Below the pieces are notes generated by a model. That model was given only the letters and a program-made list of their open reading frames with translations, searched no databases and had not been told where the DNA came from. A stretch of DNA of 37,290 bases from Thiohalocapsa sp. (GTDB lineage: Bacteria; Pseudomonadota; Gammaproteobacteria; Chromatiales; Chromatiaceae): contig NZ_JAJDNQ010000143.1 of NCBI RefSeq assembly GCF_022340605.1, forward strand, positions 1 to 37,290. Reading direction: 5' to 3'. The first letter of the stretch is position 1; each line of letters opens with the position of its first letter. Shown one piece after another: positions 10,401 to 17,512 of this stretch. The position numbers and the translations under genes were made by a program.

Positions 10401-10524
10401 GCACGAGCACGGCATCGAGATGCCGTATCCGCGCCGCGACGTGGCGCTGCACATCAGCACCGAGGACCGCGGGCGGCTCGCCGCCGGGGGCGACGCCGCG
10501 CCGCTGCCGGCGGCGCCCGGCTGA
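7474..10524 (+). CDS. MscK/KefA-like large mechanosensitive ion channel
   Basis: An inner-membrane channel that opens under membrane tension and releases solutes during hypo-osmotic shock. The 1016-residue protein is far longer than MscS. It has a signal peptide (about residues 1-30, hydrophobic FLRPLLGAIALLCCTLSAAA), a long Glu/Arg/Leu-rich periplasmic region predicted as coiled coil (about 35-430), many membrane segments (about 440-830), then the MscS core. The pore helix is recognisable from its Gly/Ala pattern (LAVFAGALGVGIGFGLQNIV), followed by the beta domain VSIGSNIGTVSRIGMRSLT. The ATG at 7474 was preferred to an upstream in-frame ATG at 7366, because it gives a proper signal peptide and the upstream part lies in repeat A. 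It ends 2 bp from the stop of the convergent neighbour. Confidence 0.9.
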   Translation: MPHRQTPPAPFLRPLLGAIALLCCTLSAAAEQHVPDLRDIARENREIAALIADIETGRQQRLTETDDLRGELTREERELQADAVTPEMLREARLKLDTLESRLVVLQGRIDQRRLSLGRLREQLAELQRLPPVADGDNTRALRREAAEALLTEQASLTERVIAAYGELLAVADRYRRLLSERLRLLQSRLRLHDFDHGLFAADKRLPLLESVINEHMHRATRFARRRGEITGADTKANNERLKLDVQIDDAVTRSFLRQNDLELILAEDELQDLETLREDNLMPLHVLRDAERRLLRVGAALTHVEGALASQRRMLEGLRDAVRHESTEDTESRQVLTDLQAMLDFQQTDVQALQARVERERKGYARAIGDSYAAGLTQQHPLPETPADWRRLGDNALHLPALLGQALNKVGRELREAIARAAPVTDLLAALGGIGIVLALLLARRKLKATALAQPRDSRLALLLRPLARVAPMLIPAALWLLLGSIYGIPPTALWTLFLLLALWPLLAFTLALVRRLLFRQEPPEGRTDERRRFYRRLRLGLLLATLVAALYILARSLPVAPILADVLDRLAMLGVLALVMPASALRALLQHLGTSGPRGARPRMRFLAWVSRALPLFLTGTGLLGLVGYTELAWVVMTYFAWAVAVGLLLFLVIGLLLDARERLAERLARTESDLGDFWTTQFVEPGYRLGVLLATLGAGWLLFRLWGWSAETSVVRGFLGLINRPLFELGKSSFDVADILLAVFLVGGAFYVGGWSQQVSYNLAYRRISDTGLRQALATFTQYVVIVAGLLLALRIIGFDLTTLAVFAGALGVGIGFGLQNIVNNFVSGLLLLAERPLKAGDFVSIGSNIGTVSRIGMRSLTMRTLDQQEVIIPNGSVISGEFTNWTRSDDLLRNVHYIPIRRSDDPELAIRLIREVLEKHPHVLSEPAPGCFLWEYGESSANLRVQYCFRMNFGPGGLTIRSEVLLAIGRALHEHGIEMPYPRRDVALHISTEDRGRLAAGGDAAPLPAAPG

Positions 10525-10526
10525 AG

Positions 10527-11438
10527 TCAGTCCCCGCTCGCGTCCGCGGCGTCGGCGGCGCCAGTCCCGGTGCCAGCCTCGGTGCCGGTCGTGACGCCCA
10601 GCCCGCCGGGAAACCAGGTGCGGCGGATGCGCTCGAACCCGCCGTTGACGCGGATATCCGCCACGGCACGGTCCAGGAGCTGCAGCAGCCCCGCGTTGTG
10701 CTTGCTCACGGCGACACCGTTGCCGTAGCCGAACCACTTGGGCGCCCACAGCGGCGGGCCGACGAAGGCGTACTCCTCGCCCTGCTCGGTTTCCAGAAAG
10801 GTCTGCTGCAACACCGCGGCGTCCCCCAGCACCAGGTCCAGGCGCCCCAGCATGAGGTCCAGCAGCGCCGCGGGCTGGGTGCTGTAGCGGACGATGATCG
10901 ACTGGCCGGCGTAGTTGTCGCTCAGATAATCGTCGAAGGTGGTACCGCGGCGCACGCCGATGCGCTTGCCGGCGAGATTGCGCGGGTCCACCGCCACCAG
11001 AGTGCTGCGGCGAGCGACGAAGCGCGCCGGGGTGCGATAGTAGGGCCGGGTGAAGTCCACGCGCTCGCGCCGCGCGTCGGTGATGGAGATGGACGCCACC
11101 GCGGCGTCCAGCGTGCGGTCCTCCACTGCCGGCAGCAGCGCCGACCACTCCATGGGCACAAGCTCGCACGCGAAGTGCATGGCCGCGCAGAGCGCCCGGG
11201 CGACGTCCACGTCGAGGCCGTGCAACTCACCTTGCTCGTCCACGAAGCTGCGCGGCGGGTCCTGGCCGAATACGCCGATGCGCAGCGCCTCCGCCGCCGC
11301 CGGCTGCGCCGACCCCATAAGCGCCAGGCTCAGCGCCAAGCTTGGCCCGGCCCATAGCAACACGGCCACGGCCAGATGCCGGCCGCGCATCGACCGACGC
11401 CGGCGGCGGGTGGCCAGGGGATCAGCGCGGCTCGGCAT
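10527..11438 (-). CDS. Periplasmic solute-binding protein, family 3 (amino-acid type)
   Basis: A 303-residue exported protein of the SBP_bac_3 family, which binds polar amino acids or related small molecules. The signal region is hydrophobic up to AQPAAAEA (cleavage near residue 49). The mature part starts LRIGVFGQDPPRSFVDEQGE and has the family signature GLDVDVARALCAAMHF, ASISITDARRERVDFTRPYY and RIGVRRGTTFDDYL. A Thr/Gly/Ala-rich tail ends the protein. An internal ATG (MRGRHLAV, at 11390) could also serve as the start. The 5' end overlaps the upstream binding-protein gene by 17 bp, so they form an operon, but there is no permease or ATPase gene in the window. The ligand cannot be told from sequence. 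Confidence 0.85.
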   Translation of the reverse strand: MPSRADPLATRRRRRSMRGRHLAVAVLLWAGPSLALSLALMGSAQPAAAEALRIGVFGQDPPRSFVDEQGELHGLDVDVARALCAAMHFACELVPMEWSALLPAVEDRTLDAAVASISITDARRERVDFTRPYYRTPARFVARRSTLVAVDPRNLAGKRIGVRRGTTFDDYLSDNYAGQSIIVRYSTQPAALLDLMLGRLDLVLGDAAVLQQTFLETEQGEEYAFVGPPLWAPKWFGYGNGVAVSKHNAGLLQLLDRAVADIRVNGGFERIRRTWFPGGLGVTTGTEAGTGTGAADAADASGD

Positions 11439-12810
11439 TATCAGGCTCCGGCGCCGCCAGGGCGTGGGCGGACCAGTTGGTGCCGCGCTGGCTCAACAGG
11501 TTGAGCCCACGGGCGAGGGCGGCGAGCGCCGCGTCGGCGTCCTCGCGCCCGGCGAGCACGGCGAAGACCGCGCGCTGCACCCGCGCGCTCACCTCCGGAT
11601 ACCAGACGCCGGTGACCGTGGCGGGCCGCGCCACCAGGGTCAGCCGCTTGTCCGCCGCGGTCGCCATGTAGGGCGTGGCGGCGAGCACGGCGGGATCTTT
11701 CAGCAGCGCCGGGCGGCTCGGGATGTAGCCCGCCGTGACGGCCCGCTCCCGCTGCACCTCGGCGGAGACCAGGTAGCGGATCAGGTCCGCCGCGAGCCGC
11801 GGGTTCCGGCTGGACGCGGGCACCGCGAGCTGCCAACCGCCGATGGTGGCCGCGTGCTCGCCCTGCAGGCCGCCGCGGGGCAGCGGCGCGACACCGACAC
11901 GGCCCCGCAGCGGGGCGTCGGCGGCGTTCAGGGTCTGCCAGACGTAGGGCCAGTGGCGCATGAAGGCGGCATTGCCGCCAGCGAACTGAGCGAGCGTCTG
12001 CGCCTCGCTGTCTGCGAGCACGGAGCTGGGGCTGATGAGCCCGAGCCAGCGGCTCGCCCGCTCCAGCGCATAGGCGGCCCGCGGGTTGTCGACGGTGACG
12101 CGGCCGCTGGGGGCGACGATGGCGCCGCCGCGCCAGCTCGCGATCCATTCCAGCGCGTTGCAGGTGAGGCTCTCCGCCGGCCGTCCCTGCCACAGGAAGC
12201 CCCAGAAGCGCGGATTGCCGCCACCGCGCTCCGGGTCCTGCAGCCGGGTGGCCGCGTCCTCCAGCGCGGGCCAGGTGGTGGGCACCCGGATGCCCGCGGC
12301 ATCCAGCAGATCCTTGCGGTAGTAGAGCAGGCCCAGGTCCAGGAACCAGGGCAGCGCCACCAGCCGGCCGTCCACCGTGTCGTTGGCGATGAGCGGCGCC
12401 ATGAACTGCTCGCGCAGGTCGCCCAGATAGGGGCCGAGGTCCGTGAGGTGCGCGACGAGCAGGCCGGGCCAGACCACGTCGATCTCGATGACGTCGAGCC
12501 GCCCGGCGCCGGCCTCCAACAGCTCGCGATAGAGCGCGAGGCGATCCTCGCTGACACTGGGTGCCGAGAGTACCCGCACGCGGTTGCCCGTGGCCTCGGC
12601 CCAGTCCCGGGCGGCGTCGCGGCAGCGCGTCGTCTCCGCGGCGAAGCGCCCGCAAGATACCGTCAGCTCCGCGGCCAGCGCGGCACGAACGGGGAGCAAC
12701 GGCGCGACGAGCGCCAACACGAGCACCAGCGCCAGCCAGGCGGCGCTTGGCGGGCGCGGGGCGGATGCTGCGCCGGCGTGTTGGCGGCTGGTGCACTCGT
12801 GCGGAAGCAT
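11422..12810 (-). CDS. Extracellular solute-binding protein, family 1 (sugar type)
   Basis: A 462-residue MalE-like binding protein: signal peptide (WLALVLVLALVAPLLPVRAA, cleavage after about residue 45), then ELTVSCGRFAAETTRCRDAA, WPGLLVAHLTDLGPYLGDLR, LPWFLDLGLLYYRKDLLDAA and AATIGGWQLAVPASSRNP, all typical of the trehalose/maltose group of SBP_bac_1. An open frame runs up to 13104, but the extra 98 codons translate repeat copy B. The ATG at 12810, MLPHECTSRQHAG, is the last plausible start before the signal peptide, and it lies inside the repeat cassette. The gene overlaps the downstream family-3 binding protein. No transporter membrane subunit is adjacent. Carbohydrate specificity is inferred from family only. 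Confidence 0.85.
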   Translation of the reverse strand: MLPHECTSRQHAGAASAPRPPSAAWLALVLVLALVAPLLPVRAALAAELTVSCGRFAAETTRCRDAARDWAEATGNRVRVLSAPSVSEDRLALYRELLEAGAGRLDVIEIDVVWPGLLVAHLTDLGPYLGDLREQFMAPLIANDTVDGRLVALPWFLDLGLLYYRKDLLDAAGIRVPTTWPALEDAATRLQDPERGGGNPRFWGFLWQGRPAESLTCNALEWIASWRGGAIVAPSGRVTVDNPRAAYALERASRWLGLISPSSVLADSEAQTLAQFAGGNAAFMRHWPYVWQTLNAADAPLRGRVGVAPLPRGGLQGEHAATIGGWQLAVPASSRNPRLAADLIRYLVSAEVQRERAVTAGYIPSRPALLKDPAVLAATPYMATAADKRLTLVARPATVTGVWYPEVSARVQRAVFAVLAGREDADAALAALARGLNLLSQRGTNWSAHALAAPEPDNAEPR

Positions 12811-12935
12811 CGAGGCCGCGCTCGAGGCCGACCGCGGCACTGATCCGTGTCGCCCTGGAGGGCGACACTCCGGCCGACACTCGCTCGCACCGGACAGCGA
12901 ACGGTATCGACAATTCCGAGGCGGTGCACTCGTGC
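12791..12935 (+). repeat. Cassette of about 130 bp between direct GTGCACTCGTGC motifs (locus B)
   Basis: Bounded by GTGCACTCGTGC at 12791-12802 and again at 12924-12935, in direct orientation. Inside is a 10-bp-stem hairpin at 12847-12868 (GTGTCGCCCT, GG, AGGGCGACAC) and the conserved end CAGCGAACGGTATCGACAAT. A homologous cassette is at 16042-16174. Relative to the neighbouring terminal-inverted-repeat element, the two cassettes are in opposite orientations. It supplies the start codon of the sugar-type binding protein gene. Confidence 0.85.
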
Positions 12936-12937
12936 TG

Positions 12938-13103
<166 letters not shown>

Positions 13104-13107
<4 letters not shown>

Positions 13108-13601
13108 TCGTCATCGCCACCGCGCAGGCCGCCGATGCGCAGCAGCTCGCCCACCAGCGCGCCGGTGGCGTCGTGCTGGTCCGGCTGCTCCGCCGGCGTC
13201 CAGGAATAGTCCACTTCCAGGCGATAGGAGCCCAGGAACTCGTGCGGCGGCGCGCCACGCCAGTCGACGGGCGAGAGCATCGAGAAGAAGCTGCGGCCAT
13301 CGGCCCTGCGGTAGAGGTGATAGACCCTGCCCGGGATGCGCTTGAAGGCGCATTCGGCATGCGTCAGCGCCTGTTCCTCGCGGGCCTCGTCCAGCACCTT
13401 GCGGGCCTCCGCCTGCAACGCCTTGATCTGGTCGGCGATGACGCGCAGCTTGGCGCCGGTGCGCGCGCTCAGCATCGACTCGGCGCGGGCGATCTCCGCC
13501 GCCAGCTCCGGCGCGTCGAAGGCGGGCGCCAGCCGGCTCACGGGATACGGCGAGCTGCGCGCGTCGCCGCGGTGCAACAGGGCCTTGTCGTCGTCGGTCA
13601 T
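13104..13601 (-). CDS. DUF2452 family protein
   Basis: A 165-residue soluble protein of a family with no assigned function. After MTDDDKALLHRGDARSSPYP comes a helical stretch (AEIARAESMLSARTGAKLRV, then EARKVLDEAREEQALTHAE), and then the most conserved part: FKRIPGRVYHLYRRADGRSF, FFSMLSPVDW and PPHEFLGSYRLEVDYSW. The end is acidic (GGDDD). The frame is open further upstream to 13799, but that part contains a tandem repeat and overlaps the SDR gene, so the ATG at 13601 was chosen. It follows the SDR gene on the same strand. The stop TAG lies in the CTAG of repeat copy B. Confidence 0.75.
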
Positions 13602-13630
13602 GGGTCTCGGGGGGTCTGTTCTTGGGGATG

Positions 13631-13675
13631 CCGGCCAGGGAGATACCGGCCGGGGAGATACCGGCCGGGGCGCCG
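13631..13675. repeat. Three 15-bp tandem units
   Basis: CCGGCCAGGGAGATA, CCGGCCGGGGAGATA and CCGGCCGGGGCGCCG (the last diverged at its end) lie head to tail in the gap between the SDR gene and the DUF2452 gene. The unit length is a multiple of three, but the segment lies upstream of the chosen DUF2452 start. Confidence 0.85.
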
Positions 13676-13701
13676 ACCGGAGCGCTGGCGCCCGCGGGCG
13701 G

Positions 13702-14475
13702 CTACTGCTGGACGGTGCGCCCCCCGTCCACGGCGATGACCTGGCCGGTGATGTAGGGGGCGTCACGCACCAGGAACAGCACGGTGCGGGCGATGTCATC
13801 CGCCGTGCCGGGGCGCTTCAGCGCGGTGCGGTCCAGGATGGTCTGCTTGGCCGCGTCGGACAGGCCCTCCTCGGGCCACAGGATGGCGCCGGGGGCGACG
13901 CCGTTGACCCGCACCCCGGGCCCGAGCTCCCGTGCCAGCGCGCATACCATCATCGCATTGCCGGCCTTGGCGATGGAATAGATGGGGTGGTCCGAATGCG
14001 GCCGCTCGGCGTGGATGTCCACCAGGTTGACGATACACCCCTGCGCCGCCGCGAGCAGCGGTGCCGCCGCCTGGGACAGAAAGAAAGGGGCCTTCAGGTT
14101 GGTGCCGACGAGCTCCGCCCACTGTGCCTCGGTGGCCTCGCCGAGCGGCGTCGGATAGAAGGCGGAGGCGTTGTTCACCAGCACGTCCAGGCGGTTGTGA
14201 AACGCACATACCACGTCGAGCAGCGCCGCCGGCGCGTGCGGGTCCAGCAGGTCTGCGCGCGCGAGCCGGACGGAATCCGCCCGCGCAGCCTCCAGCTCCG
14301 CCTTCAGCGCCGCGGCGGTGTCGCCGGAGTGGCGGTAATGCAGCACGATGTCGAAGCCCGCGCCGTGCAGCGTGCGGGTAATGGCGGCACCGATGCGCTG
14401 GGAGGCACCGGTGATGAGCGCCACCCGTGCAGACATGGGCCGATCCGAATCGGAGTGTTGCTGCGCCTCGGTCAC
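13702..14475 (-). CDS. Pteridine reductase-like short-chain dehydrogenase (FolM type)
   Basis: An NADPH-dependent SDR that by family reduces dihydrofolate or dihydromonapterin. Visible motifs are the cofactor loop TGASQRIG (the R-I-G form is typical of pteridine reductases), the NNAS motif in LDVLVNNASAFYPTPLGE, the catalytic YSIAK (Tyr and Lys), and the C-terminal YITGQVIAVDGG. I chose the GTG at 14475 because GGGAG stands 7 bp before it. Starting at the ATG at 14436 (MSARVALITGASQ) gives 244 residues and fits homologues equally well. It is the first gene of a pair with the DUF2452 gene and is divergent from midA. A folate role fits folB/folK elsewhere in the window but is not proof. Confidence 0.85.
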   Translation of the reverse strand: MTEAQQHSDSDRPMSARVALITGASQRIGAAITRTLHGAGFDIVLHYRHSGDTAAALKAELEAARADSVRLARADLLDPHAPAALLDVVCAFHNRLDVLVNNASAFYPTPLGEATEAQWAELVGTNLKAPFFLSQAAAPLLAAAQGCIVNLVDIHAERPHSDHPIYSIAKAGNAMMVCALARELGPGVRVNGVAPGAILWPEEGLSDAAKQTILDRTALKRPGTADDIARTVLFLVRDAPYITGQVIAVDGGRTVQQ

Positions 14476-14606
14476 GGTTGCTCTCCCGTTGGATTGCGGT
14501 TGCTGGTCAGGATGGCGCACACCGCCACACGCCCGGCGACTCGGGGTTAGACTGACGGATTGGTCCGCAGAACGCCACCGCAACGCCAACCGGCCGCCAC
14601 CCGATC

Positions 14607-15845
14607 ATGCTTACATCCCGCCATTCCGAGACCGTGACAGGCGCACCGCCTGCCGACGCCATGACGGCCCAAAGCGAGCGCCTGCGCGCGCTCATTCGGC
14701 AGGAGATCAGCGCCGCCGGCGGTGCCCTGCCCTTCGATCGGTTCATGGAGCTGGCGCTGTACGCGCCTGGTCTCGGCTACTACGCGGCCGGCGCCACCAA
14801 GTTGGGTCCGGCCGGAGACTTTGTCACCGCCCCCGAGATCTCGCCCCTGTTCGGCCGCTGCATCGCCACGCAGTGCGCCGAGGTGCTCGCGGCCCTCGGC
14901 GGCGGCGACCTGCTGGAGCTCGGCGCCGGCAGCGGCGCCCTGGCCGCGGACGTGCTGGAGACGCTGGCGGAGGCAGACCGGCTGCCCGGACGTTACCTGA
15001 TCCTGGAGCCGAGCCCGGACTTGGCCGAGCGGCAGCGCGCGCTGATCGAGGAGCGCGTGCCGGCGCTGAGCGGGCGCGTGCACTGGATCTCCCGGCCGCC
15101 GGCCGAACTGCGCGGCATGGTCATCGCCAACGAGGTGCTGGACGCGATGCCGGTGCACCGCTTCTGCCTGCCGCCGCTGGACGCGGCTCGCCCGGGCGCC
15201 TCCGCCGACGTCGCGGCGGCCGTGCGGGAGGTGCTGGTGCGCCGCGACGGCGACCGCTTTGCCGACGTACTGGACACCCCCCGCTCGCCCCGTCTCGCCG
15301 CGGCGGTGGCCGCGCTCGACCTGCCGCCGGCGAGCCTGGCCCGAGGTCTGTGCTCGGAGCTCAACCTCAGGCTCGCGCCCTGGCTCGCGATGCTCGCCGG
15401 GCACCTGGCGGCGGGCATGTTGCTGCTGATCGACTACGGCTATCCGCGCCGGGAGTACTACCTGCCGGAGCGCCGCGACGGCACCCTGCTCTGCCACTAC
15501 CGCCACCAGGCCCACGCCGATCCCTATGCCCACCCGGGTTTGCAGGACATCACCGCGCACGTGGACTTCAGCGCCGTGGCCGCGGCCGGCATGGCCGCGG
15601 GGCTCGCCCTCGCGGGCTACACGACCCAGGCCAATTTTCTGCTCGGCTGCGGACTCGACCGCCACCTGAGCGCCGCCGCCACCGACCCCGAGGCGCTACT
15701 CGATCTCGCCGCCAGCGCCAAGCAGTTGGTGCTGCCCGCGGCCATGGGCGAGCGCTTCCAGGCCATCGCTTTGACCCGCAACCTCGAGGCGCCGCGCCAG
15801 GGCTGGTGCGGCTTCGCGCAACGGGACCTGCGGGGGCGGCTGTAG
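14607..15845 (+). CDS. MidA-like SAM-dependent methyltransferase
   Basis: A 412-residue protein of the class I methyltransferase group that includes MidA/NDUFAF7, which in mitochondria methylates an arginine of a respiratory complex I subunit; the bacterial substrate is not established. The N-terminal segment LPFDRFMELALYAPGLGYYA is the family signature, followed by GDFVTAPEISPLFGRC, the SAM-binding loop LLELGAGSGALAADVL, and GMVIANEVLDAMPVHRF. Later come LLLIDYGYPRREYYLPERRD, CHYRHQAHADPY and DITAHVDFSAV, also conserved. The start could instead be MTAQSERL at 14661; neither ATG has a clear ribosome binding site. It is divergent from the SDR gene and is followed by repeat copy C. Confidence 0.88.
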   Translation: MLTSRHSETVTGAPPADAMTAQSERLRALIRQEISAAGGALPFDRFMELALYAPGLGYYAAGATKLGPAGDFVTAPEISPLFGRCIATQCAEVLAALGGGDLLELGAGSGALAADVLETLAEADRLPGRYLILEPSPDLAERQRALIEERVPALSGRVHWISRPPAELRGMVIANEVLDAMPVHRFCLPPLDAARPGASADVAAAVREVLVRRDGDRFADVLDTPRSPRLAAAVAALDLPPASLARGLCSELNLRLAPWLAMLAGHLAAGMLLLIDYGYPRREYYLPERRDGTLLCHYRHQAHADPYAHPGLQDITAHVDFSAVAAAGMAAGLALAGYTTQANFLLGCGLDRHLSAAATDPEALLDLAASAKQLVLPAAMGERFQAIALTRNLEAPRQGWCGFAQRDLRGRL

Positions 15846-15857
15846 TGCGGGGGGACT

Positions 15858-16039
15858 AGTACCCCGTTTCAGCCAATTTTGCGGGGCGCCAACTCGGGTA
15901 GGGTCGGAGCCGAGGAACCTGGTCGGAGTCTCTGCTCGTGGTCATAATCGTAATCGTAATCGTAATCGTGGTCGTGGTCGTGGTCGGATACTCGACAACG
16001 ACAACGACAACGACAACGACTGCAAAGTAAGGAGAAAAG
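15858..16039 (+). repeat. Dispersed MITE-like repeat, copy C
   Basis: Preceded by CTAGTACCC, with the left inverted repeat CGTTTCAGCCAATTTTGC at 15865-15882. The hexamer run goes from TCATAATCGTAATCG to GTGGTCGTGGTCGG, the short loop is GGATACTC, and then come four GACAAC units. The right end at 16022-16039 (GCAAAGTAAGGAGAAAAG) has drifted from the consensus. Unlike copies A, B, D and E its CTAG is not on the stop codon: the midA TAG lies 11 bp before it. Confidence 0.88.
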
Positions 16040-16041
16040 CT

Positions 16042-16174
16042 GCACGAGTGCACCCATGCGGAAGTACCGAGGCCACTTCGAAGGCCGCCAGCGGCGCTAA
16101 TCCGTGTCGACCTGGAGGGCGACACTCGCTTGCAACCGACAGCGAACGGTATCGACAATTCCAAGGCCGTGCAC
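16042..16174 (+). repeat. GTGCAC-bounded cassette, second copy (locus C)
   Basis: Begins with GCACGAGTGCAC at 16042-16053 and ends at GTGCAC at 16169-16174, so here the boundary motifs are inverted. The interior matches the locus B cassette on the same window strand, including the hairpin GTGTCGACCT-GG-AGGGCGACAC at 16104-16125 and AGCGAACGGTATCGACAATT. Relative to the adjoining MITE-like element it is flipped compared with locus B. Confidence 0.85.
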
Positions 16175-16257
16175 TAGGTCGGGCCGACACAGGAGGCCCG
16201 ACAATCGGGCGACTGCATGCAGGCCCCGTGTCGGGCTTCGCTCCTCAGCCCGACCTA
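16175..16257. repeat. GTCGGG-type palindromic element
   Basis: Outer arms TAGGTCGGGC (16175-16184) and GCCCGACCTA (16248-16257) are perfect inverted repeats, and inner GGAGGCCCGACA can pair with TGTCGGGC...CTCC. It begins at a CTAG that continues the cassette boundary (GTGCACTAGG). The GTCGGG/CCCGAC palindrome is a common REP-like form in proteobacteria, and here it sits between convergent genes, where it could end transcription. Confidence 0.75.
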
Positions 16258-16341
16258 AGACGGCGTATTGCGCAGCCGCAGCGGCGCACCGCCTGACCGC
16301 GGCGAGCGATCGGGATCGGATTCGCCCGATCCGGATTTCAG

Positions 16342-17235
16342 TCAGGGCAGGTACGTCGGCACGACGGTGTCGATGTCGGTGGGATGGATGCCGAGCTGCA
16401 ACAGCGCGTTGTGCTCCTCACAGACGCTCGGGGTCTGCATGGACAGGTAGTTGTCCAGGGTGATGGGCGCGCCGGGCAGCATGCCGAAGAGCTTGGCCAT
16501 GAGCCGTGAGGCCGTGTCGTTGAGCCCGATGATCCAAACGCGCTTGCCGAGACGCGCGGCCGTGTAGCGCATGAGCTCTTTGAGCGTGAGCACGCGCGGC
16601 CCGCAGAGATCGTAGCGGCGGCCGACGGTGCGCTCGTCGTGGATGCTGCGCACCATGGCCTGGGCGACGTCGTCGACCCAAACCGGCGCGAAGCGGGCCT
16701 GCGGGCAGGCAAGTGGCACCACGCCGGGCGCCATGTTCAGCAGGCCAGCGAAGCGGTTGAAGAAGCTGTCGCCGCGACCGAAGATCACCGAGGGTCGGAA
16801 GCTCGTCACCGCCATGCTCGCGGCCTGCGCGATGTCTTCTCCCTGCCCCTTGGAGCGGAGGTAGGCGCTGCCGCCCCGCGCCGCGTCGGCATGTAGTGCG
16901 CTCATGTGCAGCAGACGCGGCACACCGGCCGCCTCGGCGGCGGCAACGATGCGCCGCACCAGTTCCACGTGCGCGGCCTCGAACGTCATACCGTCGGACT
17001 CGTTCAGGATGCCGGCCAGGTTCACCACCAGGTCGCAATCGGCGAACAGCTCCTCCAAACCGACCGTGGGCGACAGCTCGCACAGCTCGACGTCGGGATA
17101 GAGCTTGAGGTCGCGGTGGCGGAACATGCGCCGCGTCGGCACGATGCAGTGATAGCCGGCCGCGCGGAGACGGGTGAGCAGGTGACGGCCGACGAAACCG
17201 GTACCGCCGATGATGCAGGCTCGCTGTCGCTTCAT
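16342..17235 (-). CDS. NDUFA9-like NAD(P)-binding epimerase/dehydratase family protein
   Basis: A 297-residue atypical short-chain dehydrogenase with the Rossmann motif GGTGFVGRHL at 10-19 (MKRQRACIIGGTGFVG). Next come NLAGILNESD, the possible catalytic YLRSK (YxxxK pattern), FRPSVIFGRGDSFFNRFAGL, and PVWVDDVAQAMVRSI. This arrangement is that of the group related to the complex I subunit NDUFA9, often annotated as complex I NDUFA9 subunit family protein or NAD-dependent epimerase. The true substrate is unknown. The ATG at 17235 fits the Rossmann start; the longer open frame upstream is not conserved. It is divergent from the TauE/SafE gene with 277 bp between. A link with the MidA-like gene through complex I is tempting but unproven. 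Confidence 0.85.
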   Translation of the reverse strand: MKRQRACIIGGTGFVGRHLLTRLRAAGYHCIVPTRRMFRHRDLKLYPDVELCELSPTVGLEELFADCDLVVNLAGILNESDGMTFEAAHVELVRRIVAAAEAAGVPRLLHMSALHADAARGGSAYLRSKGQGEDIAQAASMAVTSFRPSVIFGRGDSFFNRFAGLLNMAPGVVPLACPQARFAPVWVDDVAQAMVRSIHDERTVGRRYDLCGPRVLTLKELMRYTAARLGKRVWIIGLNDTASRLMAKLFGMLPGAPITLDNYLSMQTPSVCEEHNALLQLGIHPTDIDTVVPTYLP

Positions 17236-17512
17236 GGATTGCAGGTCCGCTGCTTGGAGTTCTGGTGTGCTTCGGGCCGGACACGCGGCCCGGTTGTGCG
17301 CGCTGCCACGGCAATGAATTCCCGGCAAAATTGCCGGCGCCGGAGGACCGCCAGGCACCGACGGTGCGCGGGTTGGGAGCGGCGCCGGTCCGGCCGCGGC
17401 GCAAAACCGGTGCGCGGGCGCCCGGTGCGCGGCCGGGTATTATGCCGCAACGCCCGCGTGTCGCTCGCCTTGTATCCTCAATGATTCCGCCGGGCTCAGC
17501 AGAAGAAATCGG

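Larger units (their letters stand above)
15846..16341. other. 496-bp gap made of stacked repeats
   Basis: The gap between the convergent midA and epimerase genes is almost wholly repeat sequence. In order it holds MITE-like copy C, the GTGCAC-bounded cassette, then a palindromic CTAGGTCGGGC element, and about 80 bp of unassigned sequence before the epimerase stop. Short open frames rich in Asp-Tyr/Asp-His are translations of the hexamers, not genes. Confidence 0.8.

Noticed and set aside
12791-12935. Integron attC site or gene cassette
   Set aside because: No RYYYAAC/GTTRRRY core sites and no integrase; the bounding motif GTGCACTCGTGC is different.
15856-16190. Small proteins with Asp-Tyr/Asp-His repeats or a run of Val
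   Set aside because: They are translations of the GTCGTN/CGACAA hexamers and of the cassette, found wherever the repeat occurs and with no ribosome binding site.
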